Under the pieces are notes generated by a model that made no database searches, had not been told where the DNA came from, and worked only from the letters and a program-made list of their open reading frames with translations. Positions 24,854-33,714 of a DNA stretch of 64,000 nucleotides are shown here, piece after piece. The first letter of the stretch is position 1, and the number at the start of each line of letters is the position of its first letter. Location of the stretch: positions 1 through 64,000 of the forward strand of contig CALWOC010000002.1 in assembly GCA_944383015.1 (NCBI GenBank). The letters are read 5' to 3'. The translations under genes and the position numbers were made by a program. This DNA comes from an uncultured Clostridia bacterium (lineage in GTDB: Bacteria > Bacillota > Clostridia > TANB77 > CAG-465).

Positions 24854-26023
24854 ATGGGAAAATTTGATTCAAAAAGTTTTAATGAAAAAGCATTTAAATA
24901 TTCTGTTGATAGAATACCAAATTTAAAAACAAATGAACTAAAAAAATCAAAAGCATTAACTGGTAATAAAGATATAAGAGATGTTTTTGGTGATGAAGAT
25001 GGTACGCACTATGCAAGAATTGCTATGAGAGGTTTATTAGAAGGTGATGCGGTAAATTATGATGGGCAGACAGATATTACAGCATCAAGTACAAAAACAT
25101 TTGAGAGGGGCGTAGTAGTTGTAGGAAGAGCAAAAGGATTTGTTGAAAAAGACTTTTCTTATGATATAACAGGTGGAAAAGATTTTATGGAAAATGTAGC
25201 AGAGCAAATCGCAGAATATAAAGATGGTTTAGATCAAAATACATTACTAGCAATATTAAAAGGTATTTTTTCAATGACTGGAACTAAAAATCTTGATTTT
25301 GTAAACAATCATACAACAATAGTAAATGGAAATATGACATCAACAACTTTGAATAGTGCTACAAACAAAGCATGTGGGGCAAATAAAAAGAAGATATCAT
25401 TAGTATTTATGCATAGTGATGTATCGACTAATCTTGAAAACTTAAATTTAATCGAAAGATTAAAATATACAGATAAAGATGGAATAACAAGAGAATTAAG
25501 TCTTGGAACATGGAATGGAAAAATAGTTATAATTGATGATGATATGCCAGTAGAAAAAGTTGAAGCTAAGTATACTAAAACAGCAGACGTAGCATTAGTT
25601 GATGGAAAAACTTATTATACAAAATCAGGTTCAAATTATACAGTTGTAGGTACGCCAAATGTAGATAATATAAGTACATATTATGAAAAGACTGATGATG
25701 AACATAGTGAATATACAACATATGCTATGGGAATAGGTGCAATAGATTATGAGGAATTAAAAGTAAAAGTACCGTATGAAATGGATAGAGAGGCTGCTAA
25801 AAATGGAGGTCAAGATACTTTATATATTAGACAAAGAAAAGTATTTGCGCCTTATGGTATTTCTTATGAGAAAAAGTCACAAGCAACGTTATCACCAACA
25901 GATGCAGAGTTGGCTGATGGACAAAATTGGGAATTAGTTAATTCAGGAGAAACTAGTGAGGGTGAAAGAAGTTATATAAATCACAAGGCAATCCCAATAG
26001 TTAGAATAATATCTAGAGGATAA
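24854..26023 (+). CDS. Major capsid protein
   Basis: 389 residues, HK97-like by position and pattern: a loop region (AMRGLLEGDAVNYDGQTDI), LDQNTLLAILKGIFSM, then VFMHSDVSTNLENLNLIERLKYTDKDG and the axial-domain end YGISYEKKSQATLSPTDAELADG. Residues about 235-280 (KYTKTADVALVDGKTYYTKS through STYYEKT) look like an inserted beta unit with YY repeats, probably displayed on the surface. Confidence 0.88.
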   Translation: MGKFDSKSFNEKAFKYSVDRIPNLKTNELKKSKALTGNKDIRDVFGDEDGTHYARIAMRGLLEGDAVNYDGQTDITASSTKTFERGVVVVGRAKGFVEKDFSYDITGGKDFMENVAEQIAEYKDGLDQNTLLAILKGIFSMTGTKNLDFVNNHTTIVNGNMTSTTLNSATNKACGANKKKISLVFMHSDVSTNLENLNLIERLKYTDKDGITRELSLGTWNGKIVIIDDDMPVEKVEAKYTKTADVALVDGKTYYTKSGSNYTVVGTPNVDNISTYYEKTDDEHSEYTTYAMGIGAIDYEELKVKVPYEMDREAAKNGGQDTLYIRQRKVFAPYGISYEKKSQATLSPTDAELADGQNWELVNSGETSEGERSYINHKAIPIVRIISRG

Positions 26024-26039
26024 ATTAGGAGGCAATAGA

Positions 26040-26366
26040 GTGGAAGAAGAGCTTAAAAAAGAAAAAGTTATAGTAATTATGAAAAAAGCGTTAGGAAGTA
26101 ACTTTATAAGTAAAACAGAAGATATTTTATTTAATATATATAAAGAAATGTATTCTATTGCCTTGAATACATCTCATTTAAAATCTAAAAATAAAGAAGA
26201 AATATTATATCCATATGTAAAGGAAGCTGCTGTTTCTAAATATTTGAGAATGGGAGCTGAAGGAATAAGTGCCAAAAGTGAAGGAAGCCAATCTAATTCT
26301 TTTATAGACATAGAAAATAAGTTAAGAAATGACATTATAAAAAGTGGATTAAGGAGGTTACCGTAG
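26040..26366 (+). CDS. Head-tail connector protein (gp6-like)
   Basis: 108 residues, helical, starting at GTG after AGGAGG. The pattern (ALGSNFISKTEDILFNIYKE, EEILYPYVKEAAVSKYLRMGAEGISAKSEGS) is that of the first head-tail adaptor of siphoviruses, which docks on the portal. It overlaps the next gene by one base. Confidence 0.75.
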   Translation: MEEELKKEKVIVIMKKALGSNFISKTEDILFNIYKEMYSIALNTSHLKSKNKEEILYPYVKEAAVSKYLRMGAEGISAKSEGSQSNSFIDIENKLRNDIIKSGLRRLP

Positions 26367-26698
26367 TGCTATTAAAAAATTTAACTAAGGTATATATAAG
26401 TAAACCAGATAGAATAAATAATCATGGTGAATATGAAACAACATGGGTATTTGTTAAAGAGGCATACTTAAATTTACAACAAGATATAAATGAGCTTGAT
26501 AGAAAATCTACAGGTGAAATTAATTATGATATTGTAAAAGCTAGAACAGATAAACAATATTATATTAAAAATGGTTATGGTATTTCTCTAAATGATATAC
26601 GAAAAGATAAAAAAATAGTACCAGATTATAGAGTATTAGATCATAGTATAATAGGCGATAGCTACTTGTATAGATTGGAGCAATATTATGGAAATTAA
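26366..26698 (+). CDS. Head closure/adaptor protein
   Basis: 110 residues, beta-rich (YISKPDRINNHGEYETTWVFVKEAYLN), beginning with GTG in a TAGTG overlap. Position two after the capsid gene and size fit the stopper that keeps DNA in the head. It overlaps the next gene by 11 bases. Confidence 0.65.
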   Translation: MLLKNLTKVYISKPDRINNHGEYETTWVFVKEAYLNLQQDINELDRKSTGEINYDIVKARTDKQYYIKNGYGISLNDIRKDKKIVPDYRVLDHSIIGDSYLYRLEQYYGN

Positions 26699-27221
26699 AT
26701 TTAATATAAAACATAAATTTAAAAAGTTAAATAATATAATAAACAATTTGCCAAGTGCAGTTAAAGAAGGCATAGAGGAAATATTAAAGAATATACAAGG
26801 ATGTGCTATAAGACTTGAGAGAGGAAATAATGATGAAGGTATATTAGTAGAGATGATAGAATGTTCTACTAATGAAGTAAAAGGAAGAGTTTATGCAGAT
26901 CCATATAAATTTATGACAGATGATAATATTTCTTATTTGTGGTTTGAATACTTTGGAACTGGTGAATATGCAGAAGAGGAACATATAGGAGTAACAAAGC
27001 ATTTCAAAGAGACAGGTTATACAGAATGGTATATACCTAAAAATAAAGTAAAAAGAGAGCTTAGTTATCCAATTAAAATGATAAATGGTAATGAATTTTA
27101 TGTAGCAAGAGGTTCAAGACCTAATCATTTTCTTACTGATGCAGAATTTGAAGTTAGAAATGATAATTTAGATGTTATACAAGAAAAAATTTATAATATG
27201 TTGGAGGAGGTATGCAAGTGA
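26688..27221 (+). CDS. HK97 gp10-like tail-completion protein
   Basis: 177 residues, with the gp10-like segment WFEYFGTGEYAEEEH and the terminal PNHFLTDAEFEVRNDNLDVI. Proteins of this group join the tail tube to the head. GTGA overlap links it to the next gene. Confidence 0.75.
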   Translation: MEIKFNIKHKFKKLNNIINNLPSAVKEGIEEILKNIQGCAIRLERGNNDEGILVEMIECSTNEVKGRVYADPYKFMTDDNISYLWFEYFGTGEYAEEEHIGVTKHFKETGYTEWYIPKNKVKRELSYPIKMINGNEFYVARGSRPNHFLTDAEFEVRNDNLDVIQEKIYNMLEEVCK

Positions 27222-27610
27222 AGAATATTACAGAAAAAGATATTTCAGATTTAATCTATGATAAATTATCCGAATTAGGACAAGAAGTAGTATTAAATAC
27301 GCCAACAAGCGAAAGTATATACCCTTGTAGAGTTATACAGACTCCTTTAATGAGCATAAAGAGTAGAGAAGATACAATACCCTTATTTAAAAGAATCCAA
27401 GTAACTATAGAAAATTGGACAGACACACAACATGGCTGTATGGATATGATAAATATAACAGATGAAAAATTAAAAGAATTAAACATGTTGAGAATAAATC
27501 CAAGTGGAATAATTTTATTTGATGAAATAACAAAGAAATATAAAATGATAGGCACATATGAAGTGAATTATAATGCTTTATATGATGCTTTTTTTTGTAT
27601 AAAAATATAA
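27218..27610 (+). CDS. Tail terminator/completion protein
   Basis: 130 residues starting with GTG in a GTGA overlap (an in-frame ATG at 27212 is too close to GGAGGAGG). The sequence (ISDLIYDKLSELGQEVVLNT, then FKRIQVTIENW) has the alpha-beta pattern of DUF3168-like tail terminators that cap the tail tube. Confidence 0.65.
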   Translation: MKNITEKDISDLIYDKLSELGQEVVLNTPTSESIYPCRVIQTPLMSIKSREDTIPLFKRIQVTIENWTDTQHGCMDMINITDEKLKELNMLRINPSGIILFDEITKKYKMIGTYEVNYNALYDAFFCIKI

Positions 27611-27623
27611 GGAGGAATTTAAA

Positions 27624-28109
27624 ATGGAAGAACAAACAACAGTAAAAGAAACAAATCCAGAGATTGCTATGAAAGCAACTCTAGAATATGCTAGCACATT
27701 AGCAGGAAGTAAAACTAAAATTGCATGGGTACAAAATATTGGACAATTAGTTCAATTACCAGATGGAGTTACATACAGTGCAATTGACAAAGATGAAGAA
27801 TTTATGGCTAAAGGTAAGAAAAAAGCTGAAGCAGTAGATGTAGAAATATTATTTACACATGCAGAACATAAAACTTTAAAAACTTTAGCAGATAGTGATG
27901 AGGAAAATTATTTCTTTATAAAATATCCAGAAGTTACTGCTGAAACTGATGGTAAGCCATTAGTATTTTCATTTAAAGCAAATATTGCATTAGTATCAAA
28001 TGCAATTGAAGATGGAGAATTATTAAAAGATACAATTAGAATATTTAAAAAGAGTAAAGTTGTAGAGACAGATGGATATCCTACAGAAGAAGATTCTACA
28101 AAATATTAA
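27624..28109 (+). CDS. Major tail (tube) protein
   Basis: 161 residues, acidic and beta-rich (AGSKTKIAWVQNIGQLVQLPDG, AEAVDVEILFTHAEHKTLKTLAD). Siphovirus tube proteins have this size and stand just before the tail chaperone. AAGGAGG precedes the start. Confidence 0.78.
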   Translation: MEEQTTVKETNPEIAMKATLEYASTLAGSKTKIAWVQNIGQLVQLPDGVTYSAIDKDEEFMAKGKKKAEAVDVEILFTHAEHKTLKTLADSDEENYFFIKYPEVTAETDGKPLVFSFKANIALVSNAIEDGELLKDTIRIFKKSKVVETDGYPTEEDSTKY

Positions 28110-28125
28110 AATGGAGGAATAAACT

Positions 28126-28590
28126 ATGCAATTAATAACAAAAAATAAGATAATTAATTTAGTAATAAGAACAAGAAAATTAGTAGAAATAGCAAGTAAG
28201 CTAGATGGAGAAAATTTCGAAGAAGTATACTTTAAGGCCTTAAATAAAATTAATCTAGAAAGTTTATCTAATATAATTTATTTATTAGCTGAAAATGAAG
28301 ATAAAACTAATCCATTTAAGTCATCATCTGAAGTTTATGATTTTATAGATGATTATAAGTCAGAAACAGGAAAAACATATACAGATATATTTAAAGAAAT
28401 AGCAGAGGTTATTAATGAAGAGGGTTTTTTCAACAGCAAGATGAACAAAAAGGATTTAAAAGCGAAGATGGAAAATCCTTTTGGACAAGTCAACTTAGAA
28501 GATGTTGTGAAGAACTCGGCAGAGAAAGCTATAACAAATGTAGCAGAGAAAGAATTTCAAGGCTTTATGGTACAAGGTTTCAAAAATTAA
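28126..28590 (+). CDS. Tail assembly chaperone, short form
   Basis: 154 residues, helical, ending FQGFMVQGFKN and TAA. Chaperones before the tape measure are usually made in a short form and a -1 frameshifted long form. Here the -1 frame is open without interruption from well before this stop to 28943 and has no good internal start. Confidence 0.82.
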   Translation: MQLITKNKIINLVIRTRKLVEIASKLDGENFEEVYFKALNKINLESLSNIIYLLAENEDKTNPFKSSSEVYDFIDDYKSETGKTYTDIFKEIAEVINEEGFFNSKMNKKDLKAKMENPFGQVNLEDVVKNSAEKAITNVAEKEFQGFMVQGFKN

Positions 28591-28943
28591 GTGGACTGGA
28601 AGATATATTAAATAATATAAAACATTCTAAAAATATAAGGGAGTTCTTATATTCACTTGAAGCATTATCATATTATTTTGGAATGAAACCAGAAGAATAT
28701 TGGAATGCAAGATATAGAGAGGTAGTTTTGTATTGTAATGTTAATCTATTTAAAATAACAGACAACTTAAAAAGAAATATAGAAGTTTTGGAGGGCGTAA
28801 CTGATAAAGTTATAATGTCAAACTCTATGTGTGTTAAGAAACCTAAAATATTAAAATTAAAGGATATGTTTGGTAAACTATTTAAGAAAAAAGAACAGAG
28901 TGTTGAAGAACAAATAAAAATATTAAGAGGAATGAAGAGTTAA
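28584..28943 (+). CDS. Tail assembly chaperone, -1 frameshift extension
   Basis: The -1 frame reads LSGLEDILNNIKHSKNIREF, continues through YYFGMKPEEYWNARYREVVL and ends KILRGMKS. That is the pattern of the T part of G/GT chaperones. A free-standing start at 28683 lacks a ribosome binding site, so production by slippage, near C AAA AAT just before TAA (28581-28590) or GGT TTC a little earlier, is most likely. The exact slip site is not proved. Confidence 0.75.
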   Translation, partial: KLSGLEDILNNIKHSKNIREFLYSLEALSYYFGMKPEEYWNARYREVVLYCNVNLFKITDNLKRNIEVLEGVTDKVIMSNSMCVKKPKILKLKDMFGKLFKKKEQSVEEQIKILRGMKS

Positions 28944-28960
28944 ATTTAACTCTTCTTTTC
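28934..28960 (+). terminator. Perfect palindrome at chaperone end
   Basis: A perfect 22-base palindrome (GAAGAGTTAAA and its complement) spans 28934-28955, including the chaperone stop, and is followed by TTTTCTT. It can act as a weak terminator or protect the upstream mRNA, lowering tape-measure expression. Confidence 0.6.
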
Positions 28961-28981
28961 TTGAATAAGGAGGTGAAAATC

Positions 28982-31615
28982 GTGACAGTAGAGGAAATAG
29001 AAATAATTGTAACAGCAAAGGTTGAAGAAGCTTTAAAAGAATTTAAAAAAATACAACCAGAGTTAGAAAAAGCTATGCAAGAAATGGCTAAGCAAATGAG
29101 CAAAATAGATATGAAAGCAATAGTTCAAAAAGTTCAAAAAGCAGCTCAAGATGTTAAAAATAAGATTCAATTATTAAAAAAATCTACAGAAAAAAATAAA
29201 ATACAAATAAAAATAGCAAATAATCAAGCTTCTGACCAGATTACACAATTAGAAAAAGAAATTGATTCTTTACAAAAAAAGATAACGTCACGACAGCTTA
29301 AGCTTAATGTAACAACTGACTCAATAGACAAAATTAGATATGGAAAGCAAGATGAAATTAGGAAAGAAAATCCAAATTTAAGTGATATGCAAGTATCTAA
29401 CAGAGCAGATTTTCAATTAGATTCAGATGTTAGTTATACATCTTTAGTTGCACAAGCTGATAAATTAAATAATGAAATAATAGCGTATAATAGTTTATTA
29501 GATAGTGCTAAAAATAGATTAAATGTATTAGAACAAAATACTAATCAAGTATCACTAAATCAAGATAGAGCAAATCAAAGTGCAACTATATTTCAGTCTG
29601 TTTTTTTAAAAGCTAGTAATCTTATTAATAATACTAAAAATAATCTAAATAGTTTTAGTGGAAGATTAGAAAGTGTTAAAGGTATATTTGATAAAATTTT
29701 TTCCTTAGCCGGAAAAGTAGGAAGTGCCATAAAAAAGTATACGCCTAGTATAAGCGGTGGTATGAAATCATTATTAAAGTATGCTGCAACATTGGTAAGT
29801 ATTAAAAGTATATATTCTGGGCTTAGTTCAGTATCACAGACTTGGTTATCAAGTCAAAATATAGCAGCACAGCAATTAAGTGCAAATATAGAATATATGA
29901 AATATGCTATGGGAAGTGCTTTATCACCAGTAATACAATTTGTTACAAATTTATTTTATAATTTATTAAAGGCAATACAAAGTGTAATATATGCTTTATT
30001 TAATGTTAATATCTTTGCAAAAGCAGGAGCAAGTGCTTATAGTAGTATGGCAAATAGTGCTAGTAAAGCAAGTAAAGCTAATAAAAGTTTATCAGGAATA
30101 CATAATGAAATAAATAATGTTTCTTCTGGAGCAAAAGAAAATAGTTCTGGTGGAGGTTCTATAGCACCAAGCTTTGATTTATCTAACTTAGATACACAGC
30201 TATCTCCATTGCAACAAAAGTTAGTAGATTTTTTTAGACCACTAATTGAAAGTTGGAATACATATAGTCCAAGTTTAATTACATCAGCTCAGCAAACGTT
30301 TAGTCAAATAGCTTTAATGCTAGAATCTGTAGGACAGAGTTTTATAAATATTTTTGCAAATGGAACAGTATATGCAATTTTAGAAAATATTTTAGCAATA
30401 ATAGGTAATATAGCAGAGGCTTTTGCTAATGCTTGGAATTATAATGGAAATGGAGATATTATAGTACAAAATCTTGCTAATGCATTTAATAATTTGTTAG
30501 TAGCTATAAATACAGTTGTACAGAGTCCAGGGTTTCAAGAATGGTTAACTAATTGCTCAGCTAAGTTTGGAGAAATAACGGAGAAATTAGCATTAATAGA
30601 TTGGCAACCATTAATTGATGCTTTAAGTCAAATAGGACAAACTATTGGAACTCTCGCTTTGGACCTTTTAAGTGGTATAGTTGACGTGCTTAAATGGTTT
30701 ATTGAACATCCAGAAGTAACAATATTTATTTTAGAAGTTGCAACAACATTAACAGTGTTAACATCAATTGTAAAATTATTAAGTACTGCGTTTTCTGGAC
30801 TATCAATAGCAAATATAGTTATATCTGCAATAATAGCAGCAGCTACATTATTAGTAACTCATTGGGAAGAAGTAAAAAACTTTATTTCAAATATTATACA
30901 AGGAATAATAAATATTTTTTTAAATATTTTTAATTGGGTAAAAGAAAATTGGCAAGGATTATTATTGTTATTAGTTAATCCCTTTGCTGGAGCTTTTAAG
31001 TTATTATATGATAATTGTGAAGGATTTAGAAACTTTATAAATAATTTTGTACAGAGTGTAATACAATTCTTTCAGAATTTATGGCAGAATATAAAAAATA
31101 TTTTTTCAAATATAGGTAATTTTTTTGCTGGAATTTGGAATGGAATTGCAAATACATTCTCACTTTTAGGAACTAATATAGCAAATGCAATATCAAATGC
31201 AGTAAAAGCGGGAATAAATGGAGTAATAACTTTAATTGAAAATACAATAAATAGTGCTATAGGATTAATAAATGGCGGAATTAACTTAATAAATAATATA
31301 CCAGGAGTTAGTATAGGATTAATAGGATATTTATCTTTTCCTAGATTAGCTAAAGGTGGCGTTTTGACTAGTCCTACATTTGTTCAAGCAGGTGAATATG
31401 TTGGAGCTGCACATAATCCTGAAATAGTATCACCACAAAATTTGATGTATGATACTTTCGTAAAAGCTTTAAGAGATAATAATGATACAGATGCACCGAT
31501 AAATTTAAAAATGGAAATAAAAATAGGAAATAAATCAATAGGACAAATAGCAATTGATGATATAAAAAATACTAAACGAGTAACAGGAATGGATTTAGAA
31601 GCAATAATTAGTTAA
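28982..31615 (+). CDS. Tape measure protein
   Basis: 877 residues. An N-terminal coiled coil (about 10-240, rich in K, Q and E) is followed by hydrophobic segments at about 260-350 and 580-740 with repeated NxxxxWxxI units (such as FNWVKENWQGLLLLLVN). It sets tail length and is injected during infection. AAGGAGGTG and an 8-base gap place the start at GTG 28982. Confidence 0.9.
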   Translation: MTVEEIEIIVTAKVEEALKEFKKIQPELEKAMQEMAKQMSKIDMKAIVQKVQKAAQDVKNKIQLLKKSTEKNKIQIKIANNQASDQITQLEKEIDSLQKKITSRQLKLNVTTDSIDKIRYGKQDEIRKENPNLSDMQVSNRADFQLDSDVSYTSLVAQADKLNNEIIAYNSLLDSAKNRLNVLEQNTNQVSLNQDRANQSATIFQSVFLKASNLINNTKNNLNSFSGRLESVKGIFDKIFSLAGKVGSAIKKYTPSISGGMKSLLKYAATLVSIKSIYSGLSSVSQTWLSSQNIAAQQLSANIEYMKYAMGSALSPVIQFVTNLFYNLLKAIQSVIYALFNVNIFAKAGASAYSSMANSASKASKANKSLSGIHNEINNVSSGAKENSSGGGSIAPSFDLSNLDTQLSPLQQKLVDFFRPLIESWNTYSPSLITSAQQTFSQIALMLESVGQSFINIFANGTVYAILENILAIIGNIAEAFANAWNYNGNGDIIVQNLANAFNNLLVAINTVVQSPGFQEWLTNCSAKFGEITEKLALIDWQPLIDALSQIGQTIGTLALDLLSGIVDVLKWFIEHPEVTIFILEVATTLTVLTSIVKLLSTAFSGLSIANIVISAIIAAATLLVTHWEEVKNFISNIIQGIINIFLNIFNWVKENWQGLLLLLVNPFAGAFKLLYDNCEGFRNFINNFVQSVIQFFQNLWQNIKNIFSNIGNFFAGIWNGIANTFSLLGTNIANAISNAVKAGINGVITLIENTINSAIGLINGGINLINNIPGVSIGLIGYLSFPRLAKGGVLTSPTFVQAGEYVGAAHNPEIVSPQNLMYDTFVKALRDNNDTDAPINLKMEIKIGNKSIGQIAIDDIKNTKRVTGMDLEAIIS

Positions 31616-31631
31616 AAAATTCAGTGTGATA

Positions 31632-31660
31632 TTGAAAAAAATAAAAAAATATTGTATACT
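31632..31660 (+). promoter_or_regulatory. Sigma-A promoter of the DUF4429/SHOCT-like gene
   Basis: TTGAAA (31632-31637), 17 bases, TATACT (31655-31660), only 31 bases before the ATG. A consensus promoter inside a phage tail operon marks independently expressed cargo. Confidence 0.75.
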
Positions 31661-31690
31661 CAAAATAGTAAATAAGTAGGTGTTAAAAAT

Positions 31691-32191
31691 ATGAAAGATG
31701 AAATTATTAATCTTAAAGCAACTAATGGTATGATAATTTTGTATGAAGATAGAGTTGTTATTTCAAGAAAAACTGCTTTTGGTTTTTTATCTCAAGGTTT
31801 AAAAGGTGATAAAGTTTATTTTTATAAGGATTTATCAACTATTGAATATAGAAAACCAACTTTTTGGGCAAATGGATATATAAAATTCATTACGGCTGGA
31901 ACTAAAGAGACTAATCAGAAACTTGGTATGTTAGGTAATACAACTAAAGAAGCTTTGGAAGATCCTAATACTTTGATTCTTAGAGCTTTTAATAAAGAAG
32001 TTCCAGAAAAATCTGAGAAGATATATAATATTCTAATGGATAAAATAAAAGAATGTAAAGCTACAATAAATGTAGTAAATTCTACTCAAACAAGTACTGC
32101 AGATGAAATATTAAAGTTTAAAAATCTATTAGATCAAGGAATAATAACGCAAGAAGAGTTTGAAAAGAAGAAAAAAGAATTATTAGGATAA
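31691..32191 (+). CDS. DUF4429-like PH domain protein with SHOCT tail
   Basis: 166 residues. The first 120 form a PH-like beta barrel (NGMIILYEDRVVISRKTAFG, YKDLSTIEYRKPTFWANGYI), as in DUF4429. The end, ADEILKFKNLLDQGIITQEE, then FEKKKKELLG, is a clear SHOCT module. SHOCT is often at the end of membrane or nucleic-acid binding proteins and may mediate oligomers. The function is not known. The gene has its own promoter and terminator and is not a tail component by form, so it is a moron expressed in the lysogen. Confidence 0.75.
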   Translation: MKDEIINLKATNGMIILYEDRVVISRKTAFGFLSQGLKGDKVYFYKDLSTIEYRKPTFWANGYIKFITAGTKETNQKLGMLGNTTKEALEDPNTLILRAFNKEVPEKSEKIYNILMDKIKECKATINVVNSTQTSTADEILKFKNLLDQGIITQEEFEKKKKELLG

Positions 32192-32200
32192 GATATAAGG

Positions 32201-32246
32201 AAGAGTTAAACAAATGAAGTGAACCTTAAAATGTTTAGCTCTTTTT
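32201..32246 (+). terminator. Terminator of the DUF4429/SHOCT-like gene
   Basis: AAGAGTTAAACA pairs with TGTTTAGCTCTT (one mismatch) around a 19-base loop and is followed by five T. One copy of a 12-base repeat (32214-32225) lies in the loop. Confidence 0.7.
32214..32225 (+). repeat. Left 12-base direct repeat flanking three-gene cassette
   Basis: ATGAAGTGAACC recurs exactly at 34644-34655. The two copies bracket the promoter and all three genes of the STAS/GHKL cassette, a sign of insertion or of recombination between short repeats. Confidence 0.5.
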
Positions 32247-32334
32247 GTATTATAAGTACTATTTATGTCATTGATATTTAAAAAATTAAATAATAATATT
32301 ATTATTTTGATATAGATTATTACTTTATAGTCAG

Positions 32335-32380
32335 TTGAAAATCCTAAAAAAATATGTTATAATTTGTCAACGAGGTTGAC
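32335..32380 (+). promoter_or_regulatory. Consensus promoter and hairpin leader of three-gene cassette
   Basis: TTGAAA (32335-32340), 17 bases, TATAAT (32358-32363). Just downstream GTCAAC-GAG-GTTGAC (32366-32380) is a perfect inverted repeat that covers the likely transcription start and the GAGG ribosome binding site. It could be an operator or an RNA hairpin that hides the binding site. Both readings imply control of the first gene. Confidence 0.7.
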
Positions 32381-32385
32381 ATCTA

Positions 32386-33714
32386 ATGAGTATCAGGAAG
32401 TTAAAGTTAAAATCTAAAGCAAAAAAGGTTATTCGTATTAAAAATTTAAGTAGAAAAAAATTAAGAAAAGTTCTTAAGTATAGAAACAAAAAAAATAAAA
32501 ATATGTATGTAAAGTATTTCACTAAATATAAAAAAAGAAAACGAACAGAGTTAAGTAGAATATTTAGATTATTAGATTATAAAAAATTTTATAAAAAGCC
32601 AAGTATACTTGTAAATGGAACAGCTATTATACAAATACCTGAAATTTTTTGTTTTTCTAAAAATGCATATGAAACTATTGATATAATAAAAGAAGTTGCA
32701 TATGCATGTAAAAATAATCTTAATATAATAATAGATCATTCTAAATGTCAATATTTAGATTTGGGAGCTTCTACAGTTATGGATGTTCTTATAATGGAAT
32801 ATAAGGCAAAGATTAAAGTGTTACGAATGCATAAAAGTATAAGAGGGAAACTTTCTGAAAATACAAAAGTAAATGATATATTGAAGTTTAGTGGTATAGT
32901 TAAGCATTTAGGTTTGAATAAAGATTTATCAAATGAACTAGAACTATTATCATTAAAAAAGAATGAAAAGCCTGGAGCGTTATCTACTGAAATAATAGAA
33001 TATTATCAAAGATGTTTAGCAACGAAAGGTCTAGAATTGACAGAACAAGGTGAATTATTTTTTGGAGATATGTTAGGAGAGGTGCTAACAAATTGTAAAG
33101 ATCATGGTGGAGAAAATTCACAATGGTATGCAATGGGACATTACATTACTAAAGAGGGAAATATAAGTCTAATAATTTTTAACTTTGGTCAAACAATATT
33201 TGAAGGATTGAACAATAAAATGACATCAGAAGAGACAGTAAGAGATTTAGAAAATCTTACTAATAGACATATAAAATTATTTGACACAAAGTGGAATAAA
33301 GAGACATTATGGACTCTATATGCATTGCAAAGTGGTGTAAGTAGATTGAAATCTAAGGAAGATCCAACTAGAGGTACTGGAACAATAAAAATGATTGATG
33401 GTTTTCAGACTCTTGGTAAAAAGATAGATGGGGATGGTAATAAGTTAAATCCTATAATGAGTATTACATCTGGTAATGTTAATATAGTTTTTGATGGAAC
33501 ATATAATTTAAAAGAAGAACATGTTGATGGCGGAGTTAGAAAGATAATTGCATTTAACAAAGAAAATGATTTATATAAGTTACCAGATGAAAAATATGTA
33601 AAAAATATAAAAAATTACTTTCCAGGAACAATAATAACTATGAATTTTTATATTGACAATAAGTATATAGATTTGATGAAAAAGGAGAATAATAATGAAA
33701 GAGATGATAATTAG
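32386..33714 (+). CDS. STAS-like plus GHKL ATPase protein of a three-gene cassette
   Basis: 442 residues. The first 65 are very basic (KLKLKSKAKKVIRIKNLSRK). Residues about 75-195 look STAS-like: IIIDHSKCQYLDLGASTVMD then a helix. Residues about 220-400 fit a GHKL ATPase of the anti-sigma-kinase kind: N-box LGEVLTNCKDHGG (about 233), a G1-like IIFNFGQTIF (about 265) and a G2-like RGTGTIKMIDGF (about 325). Kinase and STAS partners make up Bacillus-type partner switches. The protein lies in the middle of tail genes, on its own promoter, and overlaps the next gene by 20 bases. I know no described phage system with this set of three genes. Confidence 0.72.
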   Translation: MSIRKLKLKSKAKKVIRIKNLSRKKLRKVLKYRNKKNKNMYVKYFTKYKKRKRTELSRIFRLLDYKKFYKKPSILVNGTAIIQIPEIFCFSKNAYETIDIIKEVAYACKNNLNIIIDHSKCQYLDLGASTVMDVLIMEYKAKIKVLRMHKSIRGKLSENTKVNDILKFSGIVKHLGLNKDLSNELELLSLKKNEKPGALSTEIIEYYQRCLATKGLELTEQGELFFGDMLGEVLTNCKDHGGENSQWYAMGHYITKEGNISLIIFNFGQTIFEGLNNKMTSEETVRDLENLTNRHIKLFDTKWNKETLWTLYALQSGVSRLKSKEDPTRGTGTIKMIDGFQTLGKKIDGDGNKLNPIMSITSGNVNIVFDGTYNLKEEHVDGGVRKIIAFNKENDLYKLPDEKYVKNIKNYFPGTIITMNFYIDNKYIDLMKKENNNERDDN

